DNA of 64,000 bases, from NCBI RefSeq assembly GCF_019249655.2, contig NZ_CP137557.1, positions 712,001 to 776,000 of the forward strand, read 5' to 3'. Source of the stretch: Segatella copri (GTDB taxonomy: Bacteria; Bacteroidota; Bacteroidia; Bacteroidales; Bacteroidaceae). The position numbers and the translations under genes were made by a program. The notes under the pieces were generated by a model, which did no database searches, had not been told where the DNA came from, and worked only from the letters and a program-made list of their open reading frames with translations. Positions 8,536 to 17,142 of the stretch are shown piece by piece. The stretch's first letter is position 1. Each line of letters begins with the position of its first letter.

Positions 8536-9414
8536 TTAAAGTGCATTCAGCACTTGTTCCTTAATCTGTTCCAATTCGTCCTTCATCTTCACCACGATGT
8601 TCTGCATTTCAGCCTGGTTGCTCTTGGAACCAGTGGTGTTGATTTCGCGTCCCATCTCCTGAGCGATGAAGCCGAGTTTCTTGCCCACGCCGTGACCTTC
8701 CTCGTTCATGGTCTCACGGAAATATTTCAGGTGGTTGGCAAGGCGCTGCTTCTCCTCGCTGATGTCGAGCTTCTCGATGTAGTAGATAAGCTCCTGCTCC
8801 AGGCGGTTCTTGTCGTACTCCACATTCGGAATCTGCTGCAAGCCACTCACGATGTTCTGCTTGATCTTTTCAACACGAGCCTTCTCGTAAGGTTCGATGC
8901 TTGCAAGCAGAGCCTGAATGTTATCCACTTTCTCGGTGAATTTCTTCTGGAGAGCGGCTCCTTCCTGCTGGCGGAAGGCGATGAGATGGTTCACAGCCTC
9001 GCAAATTGCAGCTTTTGCCACTTCCCACTCCTCGTCGGTCAGTTCTTCCACGTCAGTCTTCGTTGTTACATCAGGAAGACGCAACAAAGTGCTGTACCAA
9101 TCTGTTGGCTCAGGAATACCGGTTTCAGCAGAAATCTTCTTGATTTGCTGATAATAATTCTGAACAAGTTCTGCGTTGATAGGAGTAGCGTCTGTAGCTG
9201 CATCTTTCTCAACCCAGATAGAGAAGTCTATCTTGCCTCTTTCCAGAGACTTAGCGATATACTGACGAATCTCCATCTCCTTCTCTCTGTAGAGAGGAGC
9301 AATACGTGTAGAGAGGTCCAGATTCTTGCTGTTTAATGACTTTATCTCTACATTAATCTTCTTTGTTTTAAAGGCCGCGGTAGCTTTTCCGAAGCCTGTC
9401 ATTGACTGTATCAT
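8536..9414 (-). CDS. yicC: YicC-family RNA-related protein
   Basis: I place the start at the ATG at 9412-9414, giving MIQSMTGFGKA, the family's invariant N-terminus. A longer TTG start at 9441 would lie inside the -7 box at 9439-9446, so it is rejected. The protein is about 292 residues and has the typical YicC N-terminal domain and C-terminal DUF1732 region (KKLGFIAQEMGREINTTGSK near the end). Family members have been described as ribonucleases or regulators of RNA turnover. It leads the run yicC-gmk-nadD. Confidence 0.9.
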   Translation of the reverse strand: MIQSMTGFGKATAAFKTKKINVEIKSLNSKNLDLSTRIAPLYREKEMEIRQYIAKSLERGKIDFSIWVEKDAATDATPINAELVQNYYQQIKKISAETGIPEPTDWYSTLLRLPDVTTKTDVEELTDEEWEVAKAAICEAVNHLIAFRQQEGAALQKKFTEKVDNIQALLASIEPYEKARVEKIKQNIVSGLQQIPNVEYDKNRLEQELIYYIEKLDISEEKQRLANHLKYFRETMNEEGHGVGKKLGFIAQEMGREINTTGSKSNQAEMQNIVVKMKDELEQIKEQVLNAL

Positions 9415-9438
9415 ATAATCTTTCGCGTTAAATTTCTG

Positions 9439-9446
9439 CAAAAGTA
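9439..9446 (-). promoter_or_regulatory. -7 box of yicC
   Basis: The minus strand reads TACTTTTG, a good TAnnTTTG match, about 25 bp before the yicC ATG. It decides the yicC start, because the upstream TTG lies within it. Confidence 0.6.
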
Positions 9447-9468
9447 CAAAAAAAAGCGAGAAAATGAG

Positions 9469-9476
9469 TATATTTG
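9469..9476 (+). promoter_or_regulatory. -7 box of tsaB operon
   Basis: TATATTTG on the plus strand, 30 bp before the tsaB ATG at 9506 and 22 bp from the divergent yicC box. It makes an upstream in-frame ATG at 9464 unlikely as the start. Confidence 0.6.
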
Positions 9477-9505
9477 CACCTTATTTAAGAATATATTTTT
9501 TAATT

Positions 9506-10198
9506 ATGTCGTGTATATTGAATATTGAGACGAGTACGGACGTGTGCTCAGTGGCTATTAGTGATAGTGGACAGGTGATTTTTAACAAGGAAGATCACTC
9601 AGGTCCTAACCATGCTGTTAAGTTGGGTGTGTATGTAGATGAGGCTCTTGATTTCCTCGATTCTCATGGTCTTCCACTGGAGGCTGTGGCTGTAAGTTGT
9701 GGTCCTGGTTCCTATACCGGATTGCGTATCGGAGTGAGTATGGCGAAGGGCATCTGTTATGGACGAGGCGTGAAACTCATCGCCGTTCCTACCCTCGAAC
9801 TGATGGCAGTGCCAGTATTGCTTGGCGAACATCCAGAGGAGGAAGACGCCCTCATCATACCAATGCTCGATGCCCGCCGCATGGAGGTTTATGCCGAAGT
9901 GCTCGACCGCGCCCTGAAGGTGGTTCGTCCTATCCAGGCGGATATCGTGGATGCTGATACCTACAAGGAGTATCTTGACAAGCACCCTGTATACTTCTTC
10001 GGAAACGGTGCAGCCAAGTGCATGGAGACTATCAACCATCCTAATGCCCACCTCGTGGAAGGCATAGAGCCATTGGCAAAGAACATGGCTCCGCTTGCCG
10101 AGAAGCGATTTGTGGAAGGAAAGTTTGAGGATGTGGCTTACTTCGTTCCTTTCTACTTGAAGGACTTTGTGGCCAAGATGCCTAAGAAGTTAATTTAG
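9506..10198 (+). CDS. tsaB: tRNA threonylcarbamoyladenosine biosynthesis protein TsaB
   Basis: A 230-residue protein of the ASKHA fold. The start at 9506 gives MSCILNIETSTDVCSVAIS, the conserved N-terminal motif. An in-frame ATG at 9464 adds 14 residues but lies upstream of the likely transcription start. GPGSYTGLRIGVSMAKG (about residues 59-75) is the family signature. TsaB works with TsaD and TsaE to place t6A on tRNAs that read ANN codons. First gene of the housekeeping run to rseP. Confidence 0.95.
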   Translation: MSCILNIETSTDVCSVAISDSGQVIFNKEDHSGPNHAVKLGVYVDEALDFLDSHGLPLEAVAVSCGPGSYTGLRIGVSMAKGICYGRGVKLIAVPTLELMAVPVLLGEHPEEEDALIIPMLDARRMEVYAEVLDRALKVVRPIQADIVDADTYKEYLDKHPVYFFGNGAAKCMETINHPNAHLVEGIEPLAKNMAPLAEKRFVEGKFEDVAYFVPFYLKDFVAKMPKKLI

Positions 10199-10243
10199 TG
10201 CGCAGGGCTTGGCGGCCTTGAATGAATTTACAAAAATTGAAAT

Positions 10244-10849
10244 ATGAATAAAGAAGGATTAGATTATAATACGCAGCGAGAGAAACTCGTTATGCCAGAG
10301 TATGGACGCGAGATTCAGCAGATGGTAGACTACTGTGTGCAGTTGGAAGACCGCAACGAGCGCCAGCATTGTGCTGAAGCCATCATCGCTATCATGGACC
10401 GTATGTTCCCTGAAAACAGGGGCGTGGAGAACCATGAGCAGAAGCTTTGGGACCATCTCGCCATCATGAGCGGTTTTCAGCTCGACATTGATTACCCTTA
10501 TGATGTACAGGATGCCGAGAAGATATCCAAGAAGCCTGCACCGATAGATTATCCGATGCAGAGAATTCCTGTGCGCCATTATGGAGCCATGCTTTTCGAA
10601 ATCTTCGATAAGTTGAAGACCATGGAACCTGGTGAGGAGCGTGATGAACTGGTGAGATTGACTGCCAACCAGATGCATCGCAATCTGGTTCAGTGGAGCC
10701 ATGGTTCCTGCGACGAGCAGAAGGTGGCTTCCGACTTGGCCCGATTCACCGATGGCAGGATTCAGTTGAATCTCGACACCTTTGAGTTTGAGAAAGTGAA
10801 GGATGCCTCAGCCCGTAATGCTGCAGCCAATAACAAGAAGAAAAAGTAA
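10244..10849 (+). CDS. DUF4290 family protein
   Basis: A 201-residue soluble protein whose N-terminus (GLDYNTQREKLVMPEYGREI, residues 5-24) and HCAEAIIAIMDRMFPE segment (about 46-61) match the Bacteroidota DUF4290 family. It is rich in charged residues, has no membrane segment, and ends in a lysine tail. Function is unknown. Its conserved place between tsaB and murA suggests a basic cellular role. Confidence 0.85.
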   Translation: MNKEGLDYNTQREKLVMPEYGREIQQMVDYCVQLEDRNERQHCAEAIIAIMDRMFPENRGVENHEQKLWDHLAIMSGFQLDIDYPYDVQDAEKISKKPAPIDYPMQRIPVRHYGAMLFEIFDKLKTMEPGEERDELVRLTANQMHRNLVQWSHGSCDEQKVASDLARFTDGRIQLNLDTFEFEKVKDASARNAAANNKKKK

Positions 10850-10885
10850 TCACCTTTTTATAATAAGATATAGATAGAGAAGCCT

Positions 10886-12196
10886 ATGGAGTCTTTCATC
10901 ATAGAGGGCGGTCATCCGCTCAAGGGTACCATCACGCCACAGGGAGCCAAGAACGAGGCACTGGAAGTGATCTGTACCACCATCCTTACCGATGAGCCAG
11001 TGCGCATCACCAATGTGCCTGACATCCTGGACGTGAACAACCTCATCAAGTTGCTCAAGGAAATTGGTGTCAAGGTTACCCAAAACAGTCGTCATGACTA
11101 TACATTCCAAAGTGATGAGCTGAACTTGGAATATCTCGACAGTCTGGAGTTCGTCAAGAAGTGTTCTTCGCTTCGTGGCAGTGTGCTCATGTTTGGACCT
11201 TTGCTTGGCAGATGTGGCAAGGCTACCATCGCCAAGCCGGGTGGCGACAAGATTGGTCGTCGCCGTCTTGATACCCATTTCCTGGGATTCAAGTATTTGG
11301 GTGCCAGCTTTGTGCATGATGAGGAGCGCAATGTGTATCGGATTCAGGCCAAGAAGCTGAAGGGCTGCTATATGCTGCTCGATGAGGCTTCGGTTACGGG
11401 TACTGCCAATATCATCATGGCATCGGTGCTGGCAGAAGGTACCACTACCATCTACAATGCGGCATGTGAGCCATACATCCAGCAGCTCTGCCATCTGCTC
11501 AACTCGATGGGTGCCCAGATTAGCGGTATTGCCAGCAACCTGCTCACCATCGTGGGTGTGAAGAAATTGCATGGTGCCGAGCATCGCATCCTGCCTGATA
11601 TGATTGAGGTGGGTTCCTTCATCGGTATGGCTGCCATGTGTGGCGAGGGCATCCGCATCAAGGATGTGTCGGTCAAGAACCTGGGTATCATTCCTGATGC
11701 TTTCCGCCGTCTGGGCGTGAAGGTGAAGGTAGAGGGTGATGACCTCGTCATCCCTGAGCAGAAGCACTATGTGGTAGATTCCTTTATCGACGGAACCATC
11801 ATGACGCTGGCAGATGCACCTTGGCCAGGACTTACGCCAGATCTTCTGTCTGTACTCCTGGTGGTGGCAACGCAGGCTCGTGGCAGCGTACTTTTCCATC
11901 AGAAGATGTTCGAGAGCCGCCTCTTCTTCGTAGATAAGCTCATCGACATGGGAGCCCAGATTATTCTCTGCGACCCTCACCGTGCCGTAGTGGTAGGTCA
12001 CGACCATAAGATTAAGTTGCGTGCTGGCAGAATGACCAGTCCTGATATCCGTGCGGGTATTGCCTTGCTGATTGCTGCGATGAGTGCCAATGGTACGAGC
12101 CGTATCGCCAACATCGCCCAAATCGACCGTGGTTACGAGGACATCGAACAGCGCCTCGATGCTTTGGGTGCCAAGATTACTCGTGTTTGCGATTAA
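10886..12196 (+). CDS. murA: UDP-N-acetylglucosamine 1-carboxyvinyltransferase with Asp in place of the fosfomycin cysteine
   Basis: First committed enzyme of peptidoglycan synthesis, adding enolpyruvate from PEP to UDP-GlcNAc in the cytoplasm. At 436 residues it has the usual size. The conserved Lys22-Asn23 pair is in GAKNEA. The active-site loop reads KPGGDKIGRRRLDTHF (117-132), so Asp121 (codon 11246-11248) stands where most MurA proteins have the Cys that fosfomycin alkylates. The same change occurs in naturally fosfomycin-resistant bacteria such as mycobacteria and chlamydiae. It lies 36 bp after the DUF4290 gene, and rimM follows within 22 bp. Confidence 0.95.
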   Translation: MESFIIEGGHPLKGTITPQGAKNEALEVICTTILTDEPVRITNVPDILDVNNLIKLLKEIGVKVTQNSRHDYTFQSDELNLEYLDSLEFVKKCSSLRGSVLMFGPLLGRCGKATIAKPGGDKIGRRRLDTHFLGFKYLGASFVHDEERNVYRIQAKKLKGCYMLLDEASVTGTANIIMASVLAEGTTTIYNAACEPYIQQLCHLLNSMGAQISGIASNLLTIVGVKKLHGAEHRILPDMIEVGSFIGMAAMCGEGIRIKDVSVKNLGIIPDAFRRLGVKVKVEGDDLVIPEQKHYVVDSFIDGTIMTLADAPWPGLTPDLLSVLLVVATQARGSVLFHQKMFESRLFFVDKLIDMGAQIILCDPHRAVVVGHDHKIKLRAGRMTSPDIRAGIALLIAAMSANGTSRIANIAQIDRGYEDIEQRLDALGAKITRVCD

Positions 12197-12198
12197 AA

Positions 12199-12213
12199 TT
12201 CAAAGTTCAAAGT
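12199..12213 (+). repeat. Short intergenic TTCAAAGTTCAAAGT repeat
   Basis: Between murA and rimM the sequence TTCAAAGTTCAAAGT is two copies of an 8-base motif. The same word recurs in other gaps of the window (13978-14009, and on the opposite strand at 17003-17128). Confidence 0.5.
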
Positions 12214-12218
12214 AAAGT

Positions 12219-12740
12219 ATGATAAGACGAGACGAAGTATATAAGATAGGTAAGTTGGGCAAGCCTCATGGTGTGAAGGGCGAGATTACTTTCGCCATCA
12301 CCGATGATGTTTTCGACAGAGTAGATGCTGAGTATCTGGTGCTCGACATCGATGGCATCCTCGTACCTTTCTATTTGGAGGAGTATCGCTTCAAGAACGA
12401 TGAGAATGTGCTCGTGAAGTTTGAGGACATCGACACCCAGGAGCAGGCACGCAACTATACGGGTTGCGAGGTCTTTTTCCCTCGTCATCTTTCGGATAGC
12501 GACGGAGAGAACATGACTTGGGCAGAAATCATCGGTTTCAACCTGGTGGATTCCGTAAGTGGAAAGCTGGTTGGAACACTCGACCGTGTAGATGATTCTA
12601 CCCTCAATCTCCTCTTCGAGGTGACAACCCCGGAAGGCGATGACATCCTCATTCCTGCCAGCAACGACCTCATCGAGGAAGTGAGTGCAGAAAAGAAGGA
12701 AATCAGAATGGCAATCCCCGAAGGATTGCTTGACTTATAA
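12219..12740 (+). CDS. rimM: 16S rRNA processing protein RimM
   Basis: A 173-residue ribosome maturation factor that helps assemble the 30S head. The N-terminal GKLGKPHGVKGEITF (about residues 9-23) is the family opening. The C-terminal PRC-barrel part includes DSVSGKLVGTLDRVDDSTLN and the terminal IPEGLLDL. It is the fourth gene of the tsaB-rseP run, with 8 bp to dxr. Confidence 0.95.
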   Translation: MIRRDEVYKIGKLGKPHGVKGEITFAITDDVFDRVDAEYLVLDIDGILVPFYLEEYRFKNDENVLVKFEDIDTQEQARNYTGCEVFFPRHLSDSDGENMTWAEIIGFNLVDSVSGKLVGTLDRVDDSTLNLLFEVTTPEGDDILIPASNDLIEEVSAEKKEIRMAIPEGLLDL

Positions 12741-12748
12741 ATGATATA

Positions 12749-13912
12749 ATGATGAAGAAACAACAAATATGTATTCTCGGTTCTACGGGAAGTATCGGTA
12801 CACAGGCGCTGGATGTCATCGAGCAGCATAGTGACCTTTACGAGGTGTATTGCCTCACCGCCAACAACCGAGTGCAGGAACTTGCCGAGCAGGCTCGCAA
12901 GTTCCACCCGGCTGCTGTGGTCATAGCCAATGAGGCTCGCTACGAGGAGCTGAAGGATATGCTTAGTGACGAACCTGATATCAAGGTTTATGCTGGTGCA
13001 CAGGCTCTCTGCGATATTGTGCAGGCTGAACCTATCGATATGGTGCTTGCCTCCATGGTGGGCTTCTCGGGTTTGGAGCCAACCATCCATGCCATCAAGG
13101 CCCGCAAGAAAATTTGTCTTGCCAACAAGGAGACCCTCGTGGTGGCGGGTGAGTTGATCTGCAATCTTGCCCAGGAGTTTCATGTACCTATCCTTCCTGT
13201 GGATAGTGAGCACAGTGCCATTTTCCAGAGTCTGGTAGGCGAGGGCGACAACGAGGTGGAGAAACTTCTCCTCACCTGCTCGGGCGGTCCTTTCCGCAAC
13301 TTTACCCACGAGCAGCTGGAGAAGGTAACTGCTGCCGATGCCCTCAAGCATCCAACCTGGGATATGGGTGCCAAGATTACCATCGACTCTGCTTCTCTGA
13401 TGAACAAGGGTTTTGAGGTAACAGAAGCAAAGTGGCTCTTTGGCGTTCCTGCTGAGAAGATAGAGGTGCTGATTCATCCGCAGAGCATCGTGCATAGTGC
13501 CGTGCAGTTTGCCGATGGAGCGGTAAAGGCTCAGTTGGGCGTGCCGGATATGCGCCTGCCTATCCAGTATGCCTTCTCTTTTCCACAGCGTCTGCATCTC
13601 AATGGCGACCGTCTCGACCTCTTCAAGGCTCAGGACTTGCAGTTCTTCGAGCCAGACTACAAGAAGTTCAAGTGTCTCCAGCTTGCCTTCGATGCCATTA
13701 AGAAAGGTGGTAACATGTCGTGCATCGTGAATGCAGCCAACGAGATTGTGAATGCCGGTTTCCGCAAGGGCGAATGTGGTTTCCTCCAGATGGCGGATAT
13801 CATCGAAGAAACGATGGCAAAGGCCACCTTCGACAGCAACCCTGATCTCGATGTTTATCTGCAGACAGATGCTGAGGCTCGCCGCATAGCCACAGAGCTG
13901 ATGCACAAGTAA
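12749..13912 (+). CDS. dxr: 1-deoxy-D-xylulose 5-phosphate reductoisomerase
   Basis: A 387-residue NADPH enzyme of the MEP isoprenoid pathway. The nucleotide motif ILGSTGSIGTQALDVI (about residues 8-23), the active-site ANKETLVVAGE stretch (about 126-136), SEHSAIFQ (about 152-159) and DSASLMNKGFEVTEA (about 213-227) are all present. The start may be either of two adjacent ATGs (12749 or 12752). ispD of the same pathway lies about 6 kb away on the other strand. Confidence 0.97.
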   Translation: MMKKQQICILGSTGSIGTQALDVIEQHSDLYEVYCLTANNRVQELAEQARKFHPAAVVIANEARYEELKDMLSDEPDIKVYAGAQALCDIVQAEPIDMVLASMVGFSGLEPTIHAIKARKKICLANKETLVVAGELICNLAQEFHVPILPVDSEHSAIFQSLVGEGDNEVEKLLLTCSGGPFRNFTHEQLEKVTAADALKHPTWDMGAKITIDSASLMNKGFEVTEAKWLFGVPAEKIEVLIHPQSIVHSAVQFADGAVKAQLGVPDMRLPIQYAFSFPQRLHLNGDRLDLFKAQDLQFFEPDYKKFKCLQLAFDAIKKGGNMSCIVNAANEIVNAGFRKGECGFLQMADIIEETMAKATFDSNPDLDVYLQTDAEARRIATELMHK

Positions 13913-13977
13913 TAATTAATAATGTAGAATTAATAATTAATAGTTAAAAATGAACGCAGAACGTAGGACTAATCATA

Positions 13978-14009
13978 AAGTTCCAAGTTCCAAGTTCAAA
14001 GTTCAAAGT
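13978..14009 (+). repeat. Tandem GTTC(C/A)AA repeats upstream of rseP
   Basis: About four copies of an 8-base unit, first as AAGTTCCA and then as AAGTTCAA, ending just before the rseP ATG. The preceding 60 bases are AT-rich with repeated TTAATAATTAATA. No promoter box was identified here. Confidence 0.5.
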
Positions 14010-14015
14010 AAATAA

Positions 14016-15398
14016 ATGGAAGTATTTTTGATCAAAGCGTTGCAGCTGATGCTGTCGCTTTCCATCTTGGTGCTGCTCCATGAGGGCGGACACTTCTTCT
14101 TCTCCAAACTCTTCGGCGTAAGAGTAGAGAAGTTCTATCTGTTCTTCGATCCATGGTTCCATCTTTTCGAGTTCAAGCCAAAGAACTCTGATACCACTTA
14201 CGGTTTGGGATGGTTGCCTCTCGGAGGATATTGCAAGATTTCGGGTATGATTGACGAGAGTTTCGATACCGAGCAGATGAAACAGCCAGAACAGCCATAC
14301 GAGTTCCGCAGCAAGCCAGCTTGGCAGCGTCTGCTCATCATGGTGGGTGGTGTGCTGGTCAACTTCGTGTTGGCGCTCTTCATCTATTCTATGATTCTCT
14401 TCCACTGGGGCGATGATTATGTTTCTACCAAGGACATGACCCAGGGTATGAAGTTCAATACCGAGGCCAAGGCGCTTGGATTCCAGGATCATGATATCCT
14501 GGTGGGTACAGAGAAGGGCGAGTTCAAGACCTTCGATGGCGATATGTATCGCGATATTTCTACCGCCTCTCGTGTGGATATCATCCGTAATGGCAAGCCG
14601 ATGAGCCTGAATTTGCCGGGCGACCTCGACATGCTGAGCATGATTAAGGAGAGTCCTCGCTTCGTAGAGGTTTATATTCCGCTTCAGATTGACAGCGTGA
14701 TGAAGGATTCTCCTGCCAGCAAGCTTGGTTTGGCTAAGGGCGATAAGATTCTGGCGATTAATGGCAAGAAGGTTGAGTCGTTCAACGACTTCCAGTTGGA
14801 GTTGGGACGTGTTGGAGATGTGCTTGCATCTGCTTCAACCCATCAGGATAGCGTAAAGGCATTAACAGCCAGCGTTGAGTATATGAAGGCTTCTGGCGAT
14901 ACCTTGAAGAACAATGTCCTGTTGTTGGCAGATAAGGAGAATGTGAAGTTTGGCTTCTATAATCATCCTGTGATGCTCGATTACAAGGTAACCCATATCA
15001 GTTATGGTTTCTTCCAGAGTTTCCCTGCCGGTATCAAGTATGGCTGGAACGTCTTGGCAGGCTACGTAGGTGATATGAAGTATGTGTTCTCCAAGGAAGG
15101 AGCCAAGAGTTTGGGCGGTTTCGGAGCCTTGGGCAGCTTGTTCCCTTCTATGTGGGATTGGCATGCTTTCTGGATGATGACCGCATTCCTGAGCATTATT
15201 CTGGCGTTTATGAACATCCTGCCTATTCCTGCATTGGATGGTGGTCATGTGTTCTTCCTTCTTTACGAGATGATTACAGGCCGCAAGCCAGGCGATAAGT
15301 TCATGGAGCGTGCCGAGTATGTAGGTTTCGGTATTCTCGTCTTGCTGTTGGTGGTAGCCAACCTGAACGATGTTTTGCGATTCTTCGGAATCATGTAA
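14016..15398 (+). CDS. rseP: Site-2 intramembrane zinc protease, RseP family
   Basis: A 460-residue inner-membrane protease that cuts anti-sigma factors inside the membrane. The zinc site is LLHEGGHF with H22-E23-x-x-H26, and the third ligand is in NILPIPALDGGH (about residues 394-405). A PDZ region lies between (SPASKLGLAKGDKILAINGKK, about 230-250). The first membrane helix is residues 4-21. It is preceded by a repeat-rich gap and ends before a strong bidirectional terminator. Confidence 0.93.
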   Translation: MEVFLIKALQLMLSLSILVLLHEGGHFFFSKLFGVRVEKFYLFFDPWFHLFEFKPKNSDTTYGLGWLPLGGYCKISGMIDESFDTEQMKQPEQPYEFRSKPAWQRLLIMVGGVLVNFVLALFIYSMILFHWGDDYVSTKDMTQGMKFNTEAKALGFQDHDILVGTEKGEFKTFDGDMYRDISTASRVDIIRNGKPMSLNLPGDLDMLSMIKESPRFVEVYIPLQIDSVMKDSPASKLGLAKGDKILAINGKKVESFNDFQLELGRVGDVLASASTHQDSVKALTASVEYMKASGDTLKNNVLLLADKENVKFGFYNHPVMLDYKVTHISYGFFQSFPAGIKYGWNVLAGYVGDMKYVFSKEGAKSLGGFGALGSLFPSMWDWHAFWMMTAFLSIILAFMNILPIPALDGGHVFFLLYEMITGRKPGDKFMERAEYVGFGILVLLLVVANLNDVLRFFGIM

Positions 15399-15468
15399 GA
15401 GATAGGTAGGAAATACGAAAAGAAAATCGGATTAGAAATCAGATTTTAAATCGATAAGAAATCGATAA

Positions 15469-15520
15469 GACATAAAAAAAAGATGTGCTAGATTTTTCTA
15501 GCACATCTTTTTTTTATGTC
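15469..15520. terminator. Bidirectional terminator between rseP and the M23 peptidase
   Basis: Two perfectly complementary 24-base arms (15469-15492 and 15497-15520) around a TTTT loop. The core AGATGTGCTAGA is flanked by an A8 run on one side and a T8 run on the other, so it can end transcripts from both convergent genes. Confidence 0.9.
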
Positions 15521-15548
15521 TTATATTTATGTAGCTCTTATCTTAAGA

Positions 15549-16496
15549 TTAAGAGTAGCGGATAATCTGACCAGGAAGAAGCTTCTTGTCCTTTCTGTAA
15601 CCGTTGAGGCGGCAAATCTTTTCTACGCTTACGCCACGCTTCTCTGCGATGCTCATGAGCGTCTCGCCAGGCTTAACCTTGTGGTAAAGCTTTTCGCCAG
15701 AAGGGCTGGCAGAATATCTGCCCACTTCGCCACCGTTAACCTGCTCTCTGGTGTAACCGCCGTTGCCAACCTTGCCACGGGCAGCGTTAGCCTCAGCATA
15801 CTCGTTCTCGTAACTGTCACGCTTGAAATCGTAGAAATCGCCAGTGACATCCTGGTTGCGGAAATCGAAGAACAGGGCTGGGTTCAATGCCACACCACAG
15901 AGACGGGTCTCGAAATGGAGGTGCGAACCGGTGCTTCGACCTGTATTGCCACCTAAGCCAATCACTTCTCCAGCTCTTACTTCCTGATTCTCGGAAACGA
16001 GCTGCGCAGAGAGGTGACCGTAGATGGTCTCCAAACCATTGTTGTGACGAATTACGATGAACTTTCCGTAACCACCTCTGTCATATCTTACGATGCGAAC
16101 CTTGCCTGAGAAGGCAGCGTGGATTGAGTCGCCAATATAAACCTTGATGTCCATACCTTTATGTTGGCGGCCAAAGCTAGCACGGTAACCGAAGTTACTT
16201 GTGACAACACGACTAGATGTTGGCATGCAGAAATGACGGAGATCTATGCGATAACGTTCAGGCAATGCGGTTGCCTTGTGGGCATACTTGTTAGAGAAAT
16301 CTTCGTACAACTCAGCAGAAGGATTTTCTCTATCTTCCATCAATCGATAATGTGATACTGCAAGAGTATCCAATGATTTCATACGGTGGTCAACTGGTGC
16401 TTGTCTTGCCAACAGATCTTGTCCGCAAACCGGAACAGTTGTTAACGCCAACAACGCCACGACCGAAATCTTCTTTATTTGCTTTTTTAAACTCAT
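15549..16496 (-). CDS. Secreted M23 metallopeptidase with C-terminal LysM domain
   Basis: A 315-residue protein with an N-terminal signal sequence (MSLKKQIKKISVVALLALTT, cleavage near CGQ). The M23 domain shows H112-x-x-x-D116 (HKGMDI), YGHLSAQ (159-165) and the SHLHFE motif (191-196), the zinc and catalytic residues of LytM-type endopeptidases. One LysM repeat at about 271-314 (HKVKPGETLMSIAEKRGVS) binds peptidoglycan. Unlike degenerate EnvC/NlpD proteins, all metal ligands are kept, so it probably cuts cross-links in the periplasm. It has its own promoter box at 16614-16621. Confidence 0.92.
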   Translation of the reverse strand: MSLKKQIKKISVVALLALTTVPVCGQDLLARQAPVDHRMKSLDTLAVSHYRLMEDRENPSAELYEDFSNKYAHKATALPERYRIDLRHFCMPTSSRVVTSNFGYRASFGRQHKGMDIKVYIGDSIHAAFSGKVRIVRYDRGGYGKFIVIRHNNGLETIYGHLSAQLVSENQEVRAGEVIGLGGNTGRSTGSHLHFETRLCGVALNPALFFDFRNQDVTGDFYDFKRDSYENEYAEANAARGKVGNGGYTREQVNGGEVGRYSASPSGEKLYHKVKPGETLMSIAEKRGVSVEKICRLNGYRKDKKLLPGQIIRYS

Positions 16497-16613
16497 ACTA
16501 CTTTTTATATTTGCTTTTTAGGTCGATGTCAATAAGCGCAAAATCATAAAAGAAATTCTGCAAAAACTGCGTGGGTAAATACCTTAAGGTGCAGTTTTGT
16601 TATATAGACGTTG

Positions 16614-16621
16614 CAAATATA
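16614..16621 (-). promoter_or_regulatory. -7 box of the M23 peptidase gene
   Basis: The minus strand reads TATATTTG about 118 bp upstream of the ATG at 16496, implying a leader of about 110 bases. No other feature was seen in the 16497-16683 gap. Confidence 0.5.
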
Positions 16622-16683
16622 ACAAAAATATTCCAATTAACAAAGGCTGTTAACGCCAACTGCCTTATATTTAACGTGACTGG

Positions 16684-17001
16684 TTAACTTTTAACTTTTG
16701 TTAGTAGTCTGAGCAATGCCACAGCGGGTGAGTGCCCCATGAAGATGTATTTCTTCACTTCCGGGCTTGTAAAGCGGAGACATTCCTGATAAGCACGGTA
16801 GAGATCATCGAGATTGATAGTGAATTCCTTACCCGATGTCTCCCTGATTCCGATAATCATTTTAGCCGTTACGTGCAGTTTGATGTATCTGATGCCTGTA
16901 ACGCTTTCTATCTCTTTTAACTCCATCAGATAGGCTCGCATCTCGTCCATGGTGAGGTCGGGGCGAGGCTCCCTGATGGCAGGCTTTCGTCTTCTATCCA
17001 T
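16684..17001 (-). CDS. Small basic protein of unknown function
   Basis: A 105-residue soluble protein, not recognised. It opens with a basic stretch MDRRRKPAIREPRP and then has an alternating alpha/beta pattern (TMDEMRAYLMELKEIESVTG, YIKLHVTAKMIIGIRE, FTINLDDLYRAYQECLRF). Codon use resembles its neighbours, and the frame is kept across the whole length. It is downstream of recG on the same strand after a repeat-rich gap. Confidence 0.6.
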   Translation of the reverse strand: MDRRRKPAIREPRPDLTMDEMRAYLMELKEIESVTGIRYIKLHVTAKMIIGIRETSGKEFTINLDDLYRAYQECLRFTSPEVKKYIFMGHSPAVALLRLLTKVKS

Positions 17002-17002
17002 T

Positions 17003-17128
17003 ACTTTGAACTTTGAATTTTGAACATTGAACTTTATGATTACTCTTTACTTTGAACATTGAACTTTGAGCTTTGAACTTTATGATTACTCTTAACTATA
17101 AACTCATAACTATAAACTTTTAACTGTA
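17003..17128 (-). repeat. Low-complexity repeat cluster between recG and the hypothetical gene
   Basis: On the minus strand this is a chain of AAAGTTCAA-type units (with TTCAATGTTCAAAG variants) interrupted twice by AGAGTAATCATAAAGTTCAA. The plus strand therefore shows TTGAACTTTATGATTACTCT twice, about 50 bp apart. Near recG it changes to short TATAAACT repeats. Confidence 0.6.
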
Positions 17129-17142
17129 AATTCTAAACTCTC

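Noticed and set aside
9415-9441. Longer YicC starting at a TTG codon at 9441
   Set aside because: The TTG lies inside the likely -7 box, and the family N-terminus MIQSMTGFGK begins at 9414.
10850-12121. Long open frame antisense to murA
   Set aside because: It mirrors murA codon structure, has no family resemblance, and murA itself is unambiguous.
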